A DNA stretch of 64,000 nucleotides from Sulfitobacter donghicola DSW-25 = KCTC 12864 = JCM 14565 (GTDB lineage Bacteria > Pseudomonadota > Alphaproteobacteria > Rhodobacterales > Rhodobacteraceae), in contig NZ_JASF01000005.1 in NCBI RefSeq assembly GCF_000622405.1, positions 2,852,001 to 2,916,000 of the forward strand, written 5' to 3'. Below the pieces are notes generated by a model, which had not been told where the DNA came from, ran no database searches, and worked only from the letters and a program-made list of their open reading frames with translations. Position numbers and translations under genes: made by a program. Positions 18,351-26,677 of the stretch are shown here, piece after piece. The stretch's first letter is position 1. Each line of letters opens with the position of its first letter.

Positions 18351-18371
18351 TTGTCGCTATATTGGCGACAA
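18351..18371. promoter_or_regulatory. Inverted repeat upstream of small basic protein gene
   Basis: TTGTCGC at 18351-18357 and GCGACAA at 18365-18371 form a perfect 7-base inverted repeat around TATATTG. Lying 22 bases before the next start, it could be an operator over a -10 element or a short hairpin. There is no U-tract, so it is not a convincing scpB terminator. Confidence 0.35.
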
Positions 18372-18393
18372 AGACAAAACCGAGGAGAGCGAG

Positions 18394-18669
18394 ATGAACC
18401 AGATCATCAACATGATCATGCGTATAGTTATGCGAAAACTGCTCAACAAAGGCATCGATGCAGGATTTAACAAAGCCGCGTCACTGCGCAGCGGGCGCAG
18501 TCAGCCCCAGCCACAGGGCGAGATCGACGACTACGGCAATCCGGTACAGCGCGGCCCTAGCCAGCAAGAGGTGCGCGCAGCGCGCCGCGCCAAGCGGCAA
18601 AGCAACGGGCAGGCGGCTCAGCAAACGAAACAGGCCATGAAAATGGCGCGTCGCGTCACCAAATTCTAA
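18394..18669 (+). CDS. Small basic conserved hypothetical protein
   Basis: 91 residues. The N-terminus is a short amphipathic or hydrophobic helix (MNQIINMIMRIVMRKLLNKG). The rest is rich in Arg, Lys, Gln and Ala, with a central EIDDYGNPVQRGP turn. GAGGAGAGCGAG just upstream gives a good ribosome site. I know no function; the basic, Gln-rich C-terminus may bind nucleic acid or acidic lipid. It stands alone between scpB and the convergent dcd gene. Confidence 0.7.
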   Translation: MNQIINMIMRIVMRKLLNKGIDAGFNKAASLRSGRSQPQPQGEIDDYGNPVQRGPSQQEVRAARRAKRQSNGQAAQQTKQAMKMARRVTKF

Positions 18670-18693
18670 AAAACGGGCCTTGGGGTGGGTCGG

Positions 18694-18715
18694 AAAAGGC
18701 GCTTTAGGGCGCCTT
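18694..18715 (-). terminator. Probable terminator of dcd
   Basis: AAGGCGC (18696-18702) pairs with GCGCCTT (18709-18715) across a 6-base loop and, on the minus strand, ends in TTTT. The stem contains the dcd stop codon. It is short, so moderately supported. Confidence 0.5.
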
Positions 18716-19780
18716 AAAGTGTTTGGACAGCTTCAGGCCTTGGCCTTGATAGTTAGACGCGATCCCAGCACCATACAGCTGCGTTGGCGCGTCGATCATG
18801 TGCTCATAGACCAACCGCCCCACAACTTGCCCATGTTCCAGCACAAATGGCGCCTCATGGCAGCGCACCTCTAGCACGCCGCGCGATCCCGCACCGCCCG
18901 CAGCGTCATGGCCAAAGCCGGGATCAAAGAAGCCAGCGTAATGCACGCGGAACTCTCCGACCATCGCCAAATAGGGCGCCATTTCGGCCGCGTATTGCGG
19001 TGGAATGGTCACAGCTTCGCGGCTGACAAGGATGTAAAATGCACCGGGATCAAGGATGATCTGCCCATTGGAGGTGTGGACCTCTTCCCAATATTCTGCC
19101 GGATCGTAATGGCCGATTTTATCCAGATCGATCACCCCAGTATGGGGTTTGGCGCGGTAGCCAACCAAAGTGGTGCCCGCAAGCTTTAGATCAACGGAAA
19201 AGCCCAAACCCTCGTCGATCACGGCCTCACCGTCTACCAAAGGCACCTCGGCATGCAGCGCGCGCAGGGCCTCATCGCTGAGCCCAGCATCCCCCGTGCC
19301 AAAACGGATTTGGTTCAGGCGCATTCCGGGGCGGACCAGAACGGAAAAGGAGCGGGGGCAGATTTCGGCGTAGAGCGGGCCGTGGTAGCCCGCACCAATA
19401 CGGTCAAATTCGGTACCGCCATCGGTGATGGTGCGCGTCAGCAGGTCCAGCCGCCCTGTCGAGCTTTTGGCGTTGGCAACTGCGCTGATATCTTCGGGCA
19501 GCGCCAGCGATTCCATCAAGGGAACCACGTAAACCGCGCCTTTCTCTAGAACCGCACCATCGGTGAGGTCCACGCGGTGCATCTCGAACTCTTCGAGGCG
19601 CTCAGCCACCTTTGCCCCGTGTCCAGCAAGGAACGAGGCACGCACACGGTAAGCAACAGTGCCAAGGCGCAGATCAAGGCTGGCAGGCTGAATTTGCGCC
19701 GCATCTACTGCTGGTGTCGCTGTGATCTCGCCCTTGGCGATCATCTGTTCTAGCTGCTGGTTCGGGATCACACCGGGCAT
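18704..19780 (-). CDS. dcd: 2'-deoxycytidine 5'-triphosphate deaminase, long alphaproteobacterial form
   Basis: 358 residues, about twice the E. coli Dcd length, as in the long family that looks like two dUTPase-type halves. Recognisable blocks include QPASLDLRLG near the N-terminus, NAKSSTGRLDLLTRTITDGG in the first half, and EVRCHEAPFVLEHGQVVGRL in the second half. The enzyme deaminates dCTP to dUTP, feeding dTTP synthesis. The start at 19780 has AAGGAG 6 bases upstream; a longer ATG at 19828 lies toward the tRNA terminator and is rejected. Confidence 0.92.
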   Translation of the reverse strand: MPGVIPNQQLEQMIAKGEITATPAVDAAQIQPASLDLRLGTVAYRVRASFLAGHGAKVAERLEEFEMHRVDLTDGAVLEKGAVYVVPLMESLALPEDISAVANAKSSTGRLDLLTRTITDGGTEFDRIGAGYHGPLYAEICPRSFSVLVRPGMRLNQIRFGTGDAGLSDEALRALHAEVPLVDGEAVIDEGLGFSVDLKLAGTTLVGYRAKPHTGVIDLDKIGHYDPAEYWEEVHTSNGQIILDPGAFYILVSREAVTIPPQYAAEMAPYLAMVGEFRVHYAGFFDPGFGHDAAGGAGSRGVLEVRCHEAPFVLEHGQVVGRLVYEHMIDAPTQLYGAGIASNYQGQGLKLSKHFKAP

Positions 19781-19815
19781 GTCTGCTCCTTTTGGGTGGC
19801 AGTCTGAATATGTAC

Positions 19816-19849
19816 AAAACGCCCGCACCTGAAAGGATGCGAGCGTTTT
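19816..19849 (-). terminator. Rho-independent terminator of tRNA-Pro
   Basis: On the minus strand, AAAACGCTCGCATCC pairs with GGTGCGGGCGTTTT around TTTCA with one bulge or mismatch, ending in a T-run. It lies 10 bases past the tRNA 3' end. Confidence 0.75.
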
Positions 19850-19859
19850 ATGTATGTCG

Positions 19860-19936
19860 TGGTCGGGCTAGCAGGACTCGAACCTGCGACCTTCCGTCCC
19901 CCAGACGGACGCGCTACCAGGCTGCGCCATAGCCCG
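19860..19936 (-). tRNA. tRNA-Pro (anticodon GGG)
   Basis: 77 bases with a full cloverleaf: acceptor arms CGGGCTA and TAGCCCG, D-arm GCGC...GCGC, anticodon stem TCCGT/ACGGA holding loop CTGGGGG (anticodon GGG), T-arm GCAGG TTCGAGT CCTGC, discriminator A. The 3' CCA is encoded. It reads CCC and CCU codons. Confidence 0.97.
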
Positions 19937-20015
19937 ACATGGGGCTGTTCATACCGCATAAATACAGCGGTGCAAGAGGCAAATGCACTCAGGAGAGGGC
20001 GGCACCGAAATTTGA

Positions 20016-21854
20016 CTATGCTCCAGTGCGCCGCGCGGCCATCCGGTCACGTACCGCCGCGAGCTGGTCAAGCAAAGGCTGGATTTTCTCGGCTGTTGCT
20101 TTGTCCAGCTTGCGGGTGCGGTAAGCCATCGCCAAAGCAGCGGCCTGCGCGTGGATTTCGCTTTCAGGTGTCACATCTGGCATCCCGATATCGCGCGGTT
20201 TCGGGGCTGGCGGTGCCTCTGGTTCTTCTGGTGCTTGGGCGGCTTGTGGCTCTTCCTCTGCTGGCGCATCTGCAATGGCTGGCTCTTGTGCCACATCAGC
20301 TTCTGGGGCTTCGGGCTGTGGCTGTTGAGGGGCCTCGTCCACCGATGGGGAATCCATGCTGGGTCGGCGCATGAATGAGGGCAGGGGCGCCTGACCCTCT
20401 TCTCTTGCCTCGGGTTCAGGTGCCGCCTCGGCTGGGGGTTCTGCTTCCGTTGCAGGCGCTGGTCCAGCGACGGGTTCAGCTTCTACTACAGGCTCTGGTT
20501 CCGCTACGGGTGTTGCTTCCACTACAGGTGCTGGCCCTGCTGAGGGTTCCGCTTCCGCTACAGGCGCTGGTTCCGCTGCAGGTGTTGCTTCCACTACAGG
20601 TGCTGGCTCAGCTGCGGGCTCTGCTTCCACTACAGGCTCTGGCTCAGCTGCGGGCGCTGCTTCTACTTCAGGCACGGCCTCCGCTACGGGTTCCATCGCC
20701 GCAGGCGGTTGCGTTGATGCTTCCTCTACCGCCGCCAAAGGCGCTACGTCTTCTGGCTGCTCATCAGAGGTTTTGTCCGCGACAGCCTCGCTTGCTGGGG
20801 CTTCTACAGCGGATGGCGTTTGTTCTATCGCTGCCGTTTCGGTTTTAACCTGTTCGGCTTTTGGCTTTGGCTCCAGATCAAATGGAAGCCCTGGTTCTTC
20901 CGGATCATCCACAGGTTCGGATGCAGGCGCGATCGGCTTTTCTTCAGCAGGTACTGCGCTTGCTGGTTCTGGGGGAGCAGCCGCTGTTTCAACAGGGGCT
21001 TCAATGGATTGCTCAGGCTGAGGAGTGGCCTCGGCCTCTGTAGCTTCTGGTTCCTCCTTCGTCGTAACTGTTTCTGTCACAACGGGGGCTGCCGTCGCCT
21101 CAGGGGCGGTTTGGGGCTCTTGCTGCGCTTCTGCGGCCTCTACAGGGGCAGGCGTTTCTGTCGCTGGCGCGGCCTCTTGCGGCGCTTCGGCAGAGGGCGT
21201 TTCCTCGGGGGGGTGTTCAACCGATAGGTCATCAGATTCTGACGCCGCCGCAGCTTCGCTTGTGTCGGGTTCTTGCTTCACGGCGATGTCTTCACCTTCC
21301 GACGCCTCGGTCATTTCATCTTCAACTTTGGCTTCTTCTTTGATTGGGGCGTCTTCGGCTGGTTCTTCTTTGACGGGTTCTTCGTTGGTTGGGGCTTCGG
21401 GCTGGGCCGCGAGGGGTTCCTCTACCTTTTTCTCAGCAGCTGCTGGCGCCTCAGAGGTTTTGGGGGCCTCAGAGGTTTTGGGCGGCTCAAAGGGCAATAC
21501 AACGGCTTCTTCTGGCTCTGGCGCGGGGGCAGGGATCGGGGCTGGGCTCGCTGCGAGGCCTTCTTCCAGCTCGTCATCATCCAAGGGCAAAGACATCGCT
21601 GAAACGTGGTTCATGCCTTCTTCGCGCAGCAGCTTTTGAACGCCTTTGATGGTTAGCCCATCATCATGCAGCAGTTTTTTAATACCGCCCAGCAAAAGCA
21701 TATCTGCCGGACGGTAATAGCGGCGCCCACCGGCGCGCTTGATCGGTTTAACTTGGGTAAATTTGCTTTCCCAAAACCTGAGGACATGCGCCTGAATGCC
21801 AAGCCAGTCAGCGACTTCTGAGATCGTGCGGAATGCGTCAGGCGATTTGGACAT
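20016..21854 (-). CDS. MerR-family DNA-binding protein with long acidic Ala/Pro/Glu tail
   Basis: 612 residues. Residues about 9-77 form a MerR-type winged helix ([20 protein letters not shown], then [21 protein letters not shown]). The next 450 residues are low-complexity Ala, Pro, Glu and Val, including a run of 12-residue units (see the repeat entry). The last 60 residues are again ordered-looking ([28 protein letters not shown]). There is no typical effector domain or metal-binding cysteines. In this family a MerR gene next to ihfA is common, but this tail is unusually long. Target genes are unknown. It starts 3 bases after ihfA and ends 80 bases before tRNA-Pro. Confidence 0.85.
   Translation of the reverse strand: MSKSPDAFRTISEVADWLGIQAHVLRFWESKFTQVKPIKRAGGRRYYRPADMLLLGGIKKLLHDDGLTIKGVQKLLREEGMNHVSAMSLPLDDDELEEGLAASPAPIPAPAPEPEEAVVLPFEPPKTSEAPKTSEAPAAAEKKVEEPLAAQPEAPTNEEPVKEEPAEDAPIKEEAKVEDEMTEASEGEDIAVKQEPDTSEAAAASESDDLSVEHPPEETPSAEAPQEAAPATETPAPVEAAEAQQEPQTAPEATAAPVVTETVTTKEEPEATEAEATPQPEQSIEAPVETAAAPPEPASAVPAEEKPIAPASEPVDDPEEPGLPFDLEPKPKAEQVKTETAAIEQTPSAVEAPASEAVADKTSDEQPEDVAPLAAVEEASTQPPAAMEPVAEAVPEVEAAPAAEPEPVVEAEPAAEPAPVVEATPAAEPAPVAEAEPSAGPAPVVEATPVAEPEPVVEAEPVAGPAPATEAEPPAEAAPEPEAREEGQAPLPSFMRRPSMDSPSVDEAPQQPQPEAPEADVAQEPAIADAPAEEEPQAAQAPEEPEAPPAPKPRDIGMPDVTPESEIHAQAAALAMAYRTRKLDKATAEKIQPLLDQLAAVRDRMAARRTGA
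20429..20645 (-). repeat. In-frame 36-base tandem repeat in the MerR-like gene
   Basis: About six imperfect 36-base units encode 12-residue repeats such as [36 protein letters not shown] and [12 protein letters not shown]. Units differ by a few substitutions. Such repeats are prone to copy-number change in frame. Confidence 0.8.
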
Positions 21855-21857
21855 GCC

Positions 21858-22160
21858 TTAGGACTTGTTGCCGTCTGCGACGCGATCCTTCATCAGATGT
21901 GAAGGGCGGAAGGTCAAAACGCGGCGCGGGTTGATTGGCACTTCTTCGCCGGTCTTCGGGTTGCGGCCGATGCGGGCGGATTTGTCTCTGACAGAAAAGG
22001 TGCCAAAAGAAGAAATCTTGACCTGTTCACCACGGACAAGAGCATCTGACATTTCGTCCAAAACGGTTTCAACCAGTTGTGCACTTTCATTCCGAGACAA
22101 GCCAACCTCGCGGAAAACGGCTTCACTTAAATCCATGCGGGTCAGTGTGTTGCTGGTCAT
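21858..22160 (-). CDS. ihfA: Integration host factor subunit alpha
   Basis: 100 residues of the HU/IHF family. The beta-arm region reads [20 protein letters not shown], with the proline that intercalates into DNA. The N-terminal [20 protein letters not shown] is alpha-subunit-like. IHF bends DNA at specific sites in transcription, replication and recombination. It lies between fabH and the merR-like gene, a conserved arrangement. Confidence 0.95.
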   Translation of the reverse strand: MTSNTLTRMDLSEAVFREVGLSRNESAQLVETVLDEMSDALVRGEQVKISSFGTFSVRDKSARIGRNPKTGEEVPINPRRVLTFRPSHLMKDRVADGNKS

Positions 22161-22253
22161 ATTTTTTCTCCCTGTTTTTCAAAACATTGGCCAGATTGGC
22201 GGTCTAAGTCAACATCTTCGCTGTTTTTGAATGTGTGACTTTTATTTATTGGC

Positions 22254-23225
22254 CTACCAGCGCAAAACGACGGCGCCCCATGCCAGGCCGCCCCCGATCG
22301 CTTCGGTGACCAAAAGGTCGCCCTTTTTGATCTGTCCGCGTTCAACGCCAACAGATAGGGCAAGCGGGATCGAGGCCGCAGAGGTATTGCCGTGATCTTG
22401 TACGGTCACCACGACATTTTCCATCGGCAGGCCCAGCTTTTTCGCGGTGCCCTGAATGATGCGGATGTTCGCCTGATGCGGAACGATCCAGTCAACGTCG
22501 GCTGGATTTACCTTGGCTTTTTCCATCGCTGTGGTTGCTGTTTTGCTTAGCTTTTCAACGGCGTGGCGGAATACCTGATTGCCTTGCATGCGCAGATAGC
22601 CGGTTGTCCCTGTTGAGCTGCCACCGTCAACATAAAGAAGCTCGCGGAAGGAGCCGTCAGAGTTCAGATCGGTGGACAGGATGCCGCGATCGGCGGATGT
22701 GCCTTCGCCTTCTTCAGCTTCCAGCAAAACTGCGCCAGCGCCATCACCAAACAGCACACATGTGCCACGGTCGGTCCAATCCATGATCCGGCTAAAGGTT
22801 TCGGCGCCAATCACCAGAACGCGCCGTGCCTGCCCCGAGACGATCAGCGCGTTGGCATTTGAAAGGGCAAAGATGAAACCGGCACAAACGGCTTGAATAT
22901 CAAAGGCAAAGCCCGATTTCATGCCAAGCTGTTCTTGGACCATCGTCGCTGACGACGGAAAGGTCAGATCAGCCGTAGAGGTGGCTAAAACAATTGCGTC
23001 AACATCATCGGGCGTCAGGCCTGCCATCTCGATTGCCGATTTGGCTGCCGCAGTCGCCATGGAGGATGTTGTTTCACCTTCACCTGCGAAATGCCGCCGT
23101 TCGATCCCCGAGCGCGCGCGAATCCATTCGTCGTTTGTGTCCAAGGTCTCCTCGAACTCGGCGTTTTCAACGACACGGGTGGGCAGATAGTGGCCAACCC
23201 CTTTTACTACGGCACGCAATGTCAT
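22254..23225 (-). CDS. fabH: 3-oxoacyl-ACP synthase III
   Basis: 323 residues. The catalytic triad is visible: C114 in QAVCAGFIFAL, H250 in IVPHQANIRII and N280 in DHGNTSAASIPLAL. FabH condenses acetyl-CoA with malonyl-ACP to start type II fatty acid synthesis. The ATG at 23225 overlaps the plsX stop by 4 bases, so the two are coupled. Confidence 0.97.
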   Translation of the reverse strand: MTLRAVVKGVGHYLPTRVVENAEFEETLDTNDEWIRARSGIERRHFAGEGETTSSMATAAAKSAIEMAGLTPDDVDAIVLATSTADLTFPSSATMVQEQLGMKSGFAFDIQAVCAGFIFALSNANALIVSGQARRVLVIGAETFSRIMDWTDRGTCVLFGDGAGAVLLEAEEGEGTSADRGILSTDLNSDGSFRELLYVDGGSSTGTTGYLRMQGNQVFRHAVEKLSKTATTAMEKAKVNPADVDWIVPHQANIRIIQGTAKKLGLPMENVVVTVQDHGNTSAASIPLALSVGVERGQIKKGDLLVTEAIGGGLAWGAVVLRW

Positions 23226-24298
23226 TCGGTGGTCGTCTCCTCAGTCGGTAATGAAGCAGCGACACGGGCGGCTAATTTATCGTTGAAACCGTTTTCAGAC
23301 AACTGGGCTGCCAGTTTGATCGCGGCTGAAATACCTGTGGCATCAGCAGAGCCGTGGGATTTTACGACAGTGCCATTCAGCCCCAAAAACACACCGCCAT
23401 TCACGCGGCGCGGATCGATTTTCTTTTGCAGGCGCATCAAGGATGTATAGGCCAACAAAGATGACAGGCGCGACAGGGGCGAATATTTGAACGCTTCGCG
23501 CAGGCGCTGGCCAATCAGGCTGGCTGTGCCTTCGCCGGTTTTGATGGCAACGTTACCTGTGAAACCATCGGTGACGATAACGTCGGCCATATTGCCGGAA
23601 ATATCCCCGCCTTCGACGAATCCGACAAACTCATAGGCCGCATCGGATTGGTGATCCCGAATCAGATCATAGGCTTCTTTCAGCTCGGAACGGCCTTTAT
23701 GCTCTTCGGTGCCGACGTTCAGCAGCCCGACTCGGGGGCATTTGAGGTCAAGACCGTTGCGCGCATAGGACATGCCCATCAGCGCAAAACGTAACAAATC
23801 ATCCGCATCAGCACGAATGTCTGCGCCGACATCCAGCATTACGTTAAAGCCGCTGGCGTTGGAGGAGGGGTATAGCACCGCAATGGCAGGGCGATTCACA
23901 CCTGGCAGCTTGCGCAGGCGGATCATCGACAAAGCCATCAAGGCGCCCGTGTTGCCACAGGATACGGCAACGCTGGCTTCGCCAGAACGCACGGCTTCGA
24001 TGGCCGACCACATAGAGGTATCTTTGCCGCTGCGAACAACCTGACTGGGCTTGTCTTCCATCGTCACAACACCAGTCGCATTGCGTATGGTGGTGCGCTC
24101 TTTCAGGTCCGCATGTTTATTGACCAAAGCGTGCAATTCCGCCTCAGGGCCATGTAAAACAAAGGAAATGTCGGGATTTGCTCGCGCGGATTTAAGGCAA
24201 CCGGCAACTACTGCTGCCGGTCCCAGATCACCCCCCATCGCATCAATCGAGATGAGGGTGCGGGCGTTCGCGGTTTGGTGATCGGTCGGGGCCGTCAT
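23222..24298 (-). CDS. plsX: Phosphate acyltransferase (acyl-ACP:phosphate)
   Basis: 358 residues. Family blocks include ISIDAMGGDLGP near the N-terminus, SCGNTGALMALSM, and IVTDGFTGNVAIKTGEGTA. PlsX makes acyl-phosphate from acyl-ACP for PlsY, the first step of glycerophospholipid synthesis. Upstream rpmF and downstream fabH complete the classic lipid/L32 cluster. Confidence 0.96.
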   Translation of the reverse strand: MTAPTDHQTANARTLISIDAMGGDLGPAAVVAGCLKSARANPDISFVLHGPEAELHALVNKHADLKERTTIRNATGVVTMEDKPSQVVRSGKDTSMWSAIEAVRSGEASVAVSCGNTGALMALSMIRLRKLPGVNRPAIAVLYPSSNASGFNVMLDVGADIRADADDLLRFALMGMSYARNGLDLKCPRVGLLNVGTEEHKGRSELKEAYDLIRDHQSDAAYEFVGFVEGGDISGNMADVIVTDGFTGNVAIKTGEGTASLIGQRLREAFKYSPLSRLSSLLAYTSLMRLQKKIDPRRVNGGVFLGLNGTVVKSHGSADATGISAAIKLAAQLSENGFNDKLAARVAASLPTEETTTE

Positions 24299-24338
24299 TT
24301 AGTGCGAATGCCTTTAGTTGTTATTGCTCGGGCGCAGC

Positions 24339-24545
24339 TTACGCCGCGTCGTCTTCGAGATCAATCTCGTCGACCTGTGCGATAACTTCTTTATCGTCAT
24401 AGTGGCCACAAGCTGAGCAAATGTGGTGTGGGCGCTTCAGCTCACCGCAGTTCGGGCACTCGTTCGGGTTCGCTGCAGACAGCGAATCGTGTGAGCGGCG
24501 GTTGTTGCGACGCGACTTGGATACTTTATTCTGCTGGACAGCCAT
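24339..24545 (-). CDS. rpmF: 50S ribosomal protein L32
   Basis: 68 residues. The N-terminal [19 protein letters not shown] matches L32, and a four-cysteine zinc ribbon is present ([20 protein letters not shown]). It is part of the large ribosomal subunit. It lies between the DUF177 gene and plsX, its usual place. Confidence 0.97.
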   Translation of the reverse strand: MAVQQNKVSKSRRNNRRSHDSLSAANPNECPNCGELKRPHHICSACGHYDDKEVIAQVDEIDLEDDAA

Positions 24546-24748
24546 ATCTGGTGCCTTTGTGTTCGGGGCCGAGTGTTACGCATCGGGCGCAACGGGCCGT
24601 GTTTCTGATCTATCCCATACGGGCGTGTGGTGCGTTTAGGCAAGTGCCGCTCGCTTGTCCAACCCTATTTCACAGGAGGCCTGCAAAATACGGTCGATTT
24701 CTTTCTTTGCAAGGCGGATTTACGCCTTATTGTAGAAAATCGGCCGTG

Positions 24749-25303
24749 TTATTCGCCGTCGTCATTGCTCAATTGCTCTTTTAGGGCAGCAAGACCAGCA
24801 AAGGGGCGGGCTTCTTCGTCGCTCATCGGTGTCTTGCCAGGTTCTGTTACGCGCACGGTTTCGGCGGCGGCCCCTTCTTTTCGCGGATATTCGGGAACGG
24901 CGAGGGCGAGGGATTCTTCCATGACGATGGCTGGATCAATCCAGATACCCAAAGGTTCTATACTGTCATCTTCGGGCATTTCGATTTCTGGCGCGTCGGT
25001 TTCCGAGTAATCCTGCACAAAAATACGAACCACTTCTGTGTCGATCCTTGTGGTCACTGGCTCTAACGTCACAACACAGGGTTGGATCACTGTCGCGCCC
25101 AGCCGCGCCTTTAGCTGCCAATCTGCATTGCCTTGGGGTTTCAATTGCCCTGTAAACGATAGTTTACGCAGCCCATCCACCCCTAATGCCGCGGCAAGGT
25201 CGCTAAGTTCAGCTGCTTCGGGGCGCAGGGAAAATTCGGTTGGCCCTGTTTGAGAAAGAGTGGAGACACGCAAACTTGTGCCGGTAGGAGGGGTCGCTGA
25301 CAT
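24749..25303 (-). CDS. DUF177 (YceD-like) protein
   Basis: 184 residues from the ATG at 25303; an upstream in-frame extension to 25402 adds residues unlike the family. The central LGATVIQPCVVTLEPVTTRI and the acidic YSETDAPEIEMPEDDSIEPL match DUF177. The family is linked to 23S rRNA accumulation and ribosome assembly and is commonly encoded directly before rpmF, as here. About 200 bases separate the two genes and may hold a promoter for rpmF. Confidence 0.88.
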   Translation of the reverse strand: MSATPPTGTSLRVSTLSQTGPTEFSLRPEAAELSDLAAALGVDGLRKLSFTGQLKPQGNADWQLKARLGATVIQPCVVTLEPVTTRIDTEVVRIFVQDYSETDAPEIEMPEDDSIEPLGIWIDPAIVMEESLALAVPEYPRKEGAAAETVRVTEPGKTPMSDEEARPFAGLAALKEQLSNDDGE

Positions 25304-25391
25304 GTCTTGGTGCTTTCGTTTCTTGAACCATGGGCGGTAATTAGTGTAAGCGGGATAAAAGCCATATAGGTTAAGGGCAAGGGGCAGTACC

Positions 25392-25856
25392 ATGGGTATC
25401 ACGAATTACACTGGCGTTATGCGGCGTATGCTGCTGGGCGCAGTGATGTCTGGCGGTCTTGTCGCTTGTGCACCTGAATTTGCAAATCACGGCTATATTC
25501 CGCCACAGGAAGATCTGGACCAGATTGTTGTCGGCGTTGATACGCGCGCATCTATTGAGGAATCCATCGGTGTTCCTTCCACAGCGGGCGTCGTTAATGA
25601 CAGCGGCTTTTACTATGTTCGCAGCCGTAAAAAGACACTGGGCCCCCTTGCTCCCAAGGAAATCGAACGGCAGGTTCTTGCGATCAGCTTTGATAGTGCG
25701 GGCGTGGTCAGCAATGTAGAACGCTTTGGCCTAGAGCGCGGACAAGTTGTGCCGCTTTCACGGCGTGTGACGACTTCGGGTGTAGAGAATAACGGATTCT
25801 TGCGGCAGTTGCTGGGTAACCTTGGGCGTTTCAATCCTACTGCGTTGGCTGGTTAA
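25392..25856 (+). CDS. bamE: BamE/SmpA-like outer membrane assembly lipoprotein
   Basis: 154 residues. A lipoprotein signal ends in GGLVAC (C26), and the SmpA/OmlA-type domain follows, with VVGVDTRASIEESIGVPS and a later Ser/Tyr-rich strand pair (SGFYYVRSRKK). BamE supports the BAM complex that inserts outer-membrane beta-barrels. The ATG at 25392 has AAGGGG upstream; an ATG at 25419 would also leave a signal sequence. It is divergent from the DUF177 gene. Confidence 0.88.
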   Translation: MGITNYTGVMRRMLLGAVMSGGLVACAPEFANHGYIPPQEDLDQIVVGVDTRASIEESIGVPSTAGVVNDSGFYYVRSRKKTLGPLAPKEIERQVLAISFDSAGVVSNVERFGLERGQVVPLSRRVTTSGVENNGFLRQLLGNLGRFNPTALAG

Positions 25857-25919
25857 TTTCATACGATTGCAATGCAATTTGTGCGAAACTACGCGGGATG
25901 ATTTGTCAGCGGGTTTCGT

Positions 25920-26642
25920 ATGAAGGTCTTTAGCCGAGGGAAATACAGCGTCAGGCGGGCGCAGGGGCAGGGTGATCTGGCCCGTGCGCTGGCGCTCAGG
26001 GCGCTCTGCTTTGGGGCTGCTGGGGGTGTTGCTGACACTTTTGATGACAGTTCCGAAAATGTTTTGGTCGAAGAAATCCAAAGCGGCACGTTGGTCGCGG
26101 CGTTCCGGATGTCTTTGCTAAAGGGCGCGCGAATCGAAACATGTTATGCATCGCAATTTTACGATCTGTCTGCATTGGCGAAATATGACGGCCTGATGCT
26201 CGAGCTCGGACGGTTTTGCATTCACCCCGACTATGGCGATCCGGATATCTTGCGGGTCACTTGGGCGGCGTTGACGGCCTATGTGGATGAGACAGGTGTT
26301 GAGATGTTGTTTGGCTGCTCTTCCTTTGCGGGCACCAATGCGGCGCCCTATGAGGATGCTTTTGCCTTGCTCAAGGCGCGCCACCTGCCGCCAAAACGCT
26401 GGTTGCCGCGGGTAAAGGCCAAATCCGTGTTCCGCTATGGGGCCCAGAAAGGGGTAAAACCCGATTTGAAACGCGCAAATGAAACCATGCCCCCTTTGTT
26501 GCGCACCTATCTCATGATGGGCGGCTGGGTCAGCGACCATGCTGTTGTCGATCATGTCATGGATACCTTGCACGTGTTTACGGGGCTTGAGATTGGCGCG
26601 ATCCCTCCGGCGCGCAAACGGCTGCTGCGTGCACTTGTATGA
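25920..26642 (+). CDS. OlsB/GlsB-type amino-acid N-acyltransferase (GNAT)
   Basis: 240 residues of the hemolysin-like GNAT group. VRRAQGQGDLARALALRALCF opens the acyltransferase fold; LELGRFCIHPDY and LFGCSSFAGTNAAPYEDAF are typical of ornithine-acyl-ACP N-acyltransferases. OlsB acylates ornithine with a 3-hydroxyacyl chain to give the lyso-ornithine lipid; the GlsB paralogue uses glutamine in roseobacters. I cannot separate the two by eye. The partner O-acyltransferase OlsA is not next door. Confidence 0.8.
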   Translation: MKVFSRGKYSVRRAQGQGDLARALALRALCFGAAGGVADTFDDSSENVLVEEIQSGTLVAAFRMSLLKGARIETCYASQFYDLSALAKYDGLMLELGRFCIHPDYGDPDILRVTWAALTAYVDETGVEMLFGCSSFAGTNAAPYEDAFALLKARHLPPKRWLPRVKAKSVFRYGAQKGVKPDLKRANETMPPLLRTYLMMGGWVSDHAVVDHVMDTLHVFTGLEIGAIPPARKRLLRALV

Positions 26643-26677
26643 TTGACGTTTTGGCGTGCGCGCATTAGGCGGCATAC

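Noticed and set aside
20429..20645. CRISPR-like repeat array
   Set aside because: Tandem units without spacers, in frame in a protein; not a CRISPR.
20375..21639. Rightward frames over the MerR tail rich in Leu/Ser
   Set aside because: Mirror of the repeat-rich tail; composition follows directly from it.
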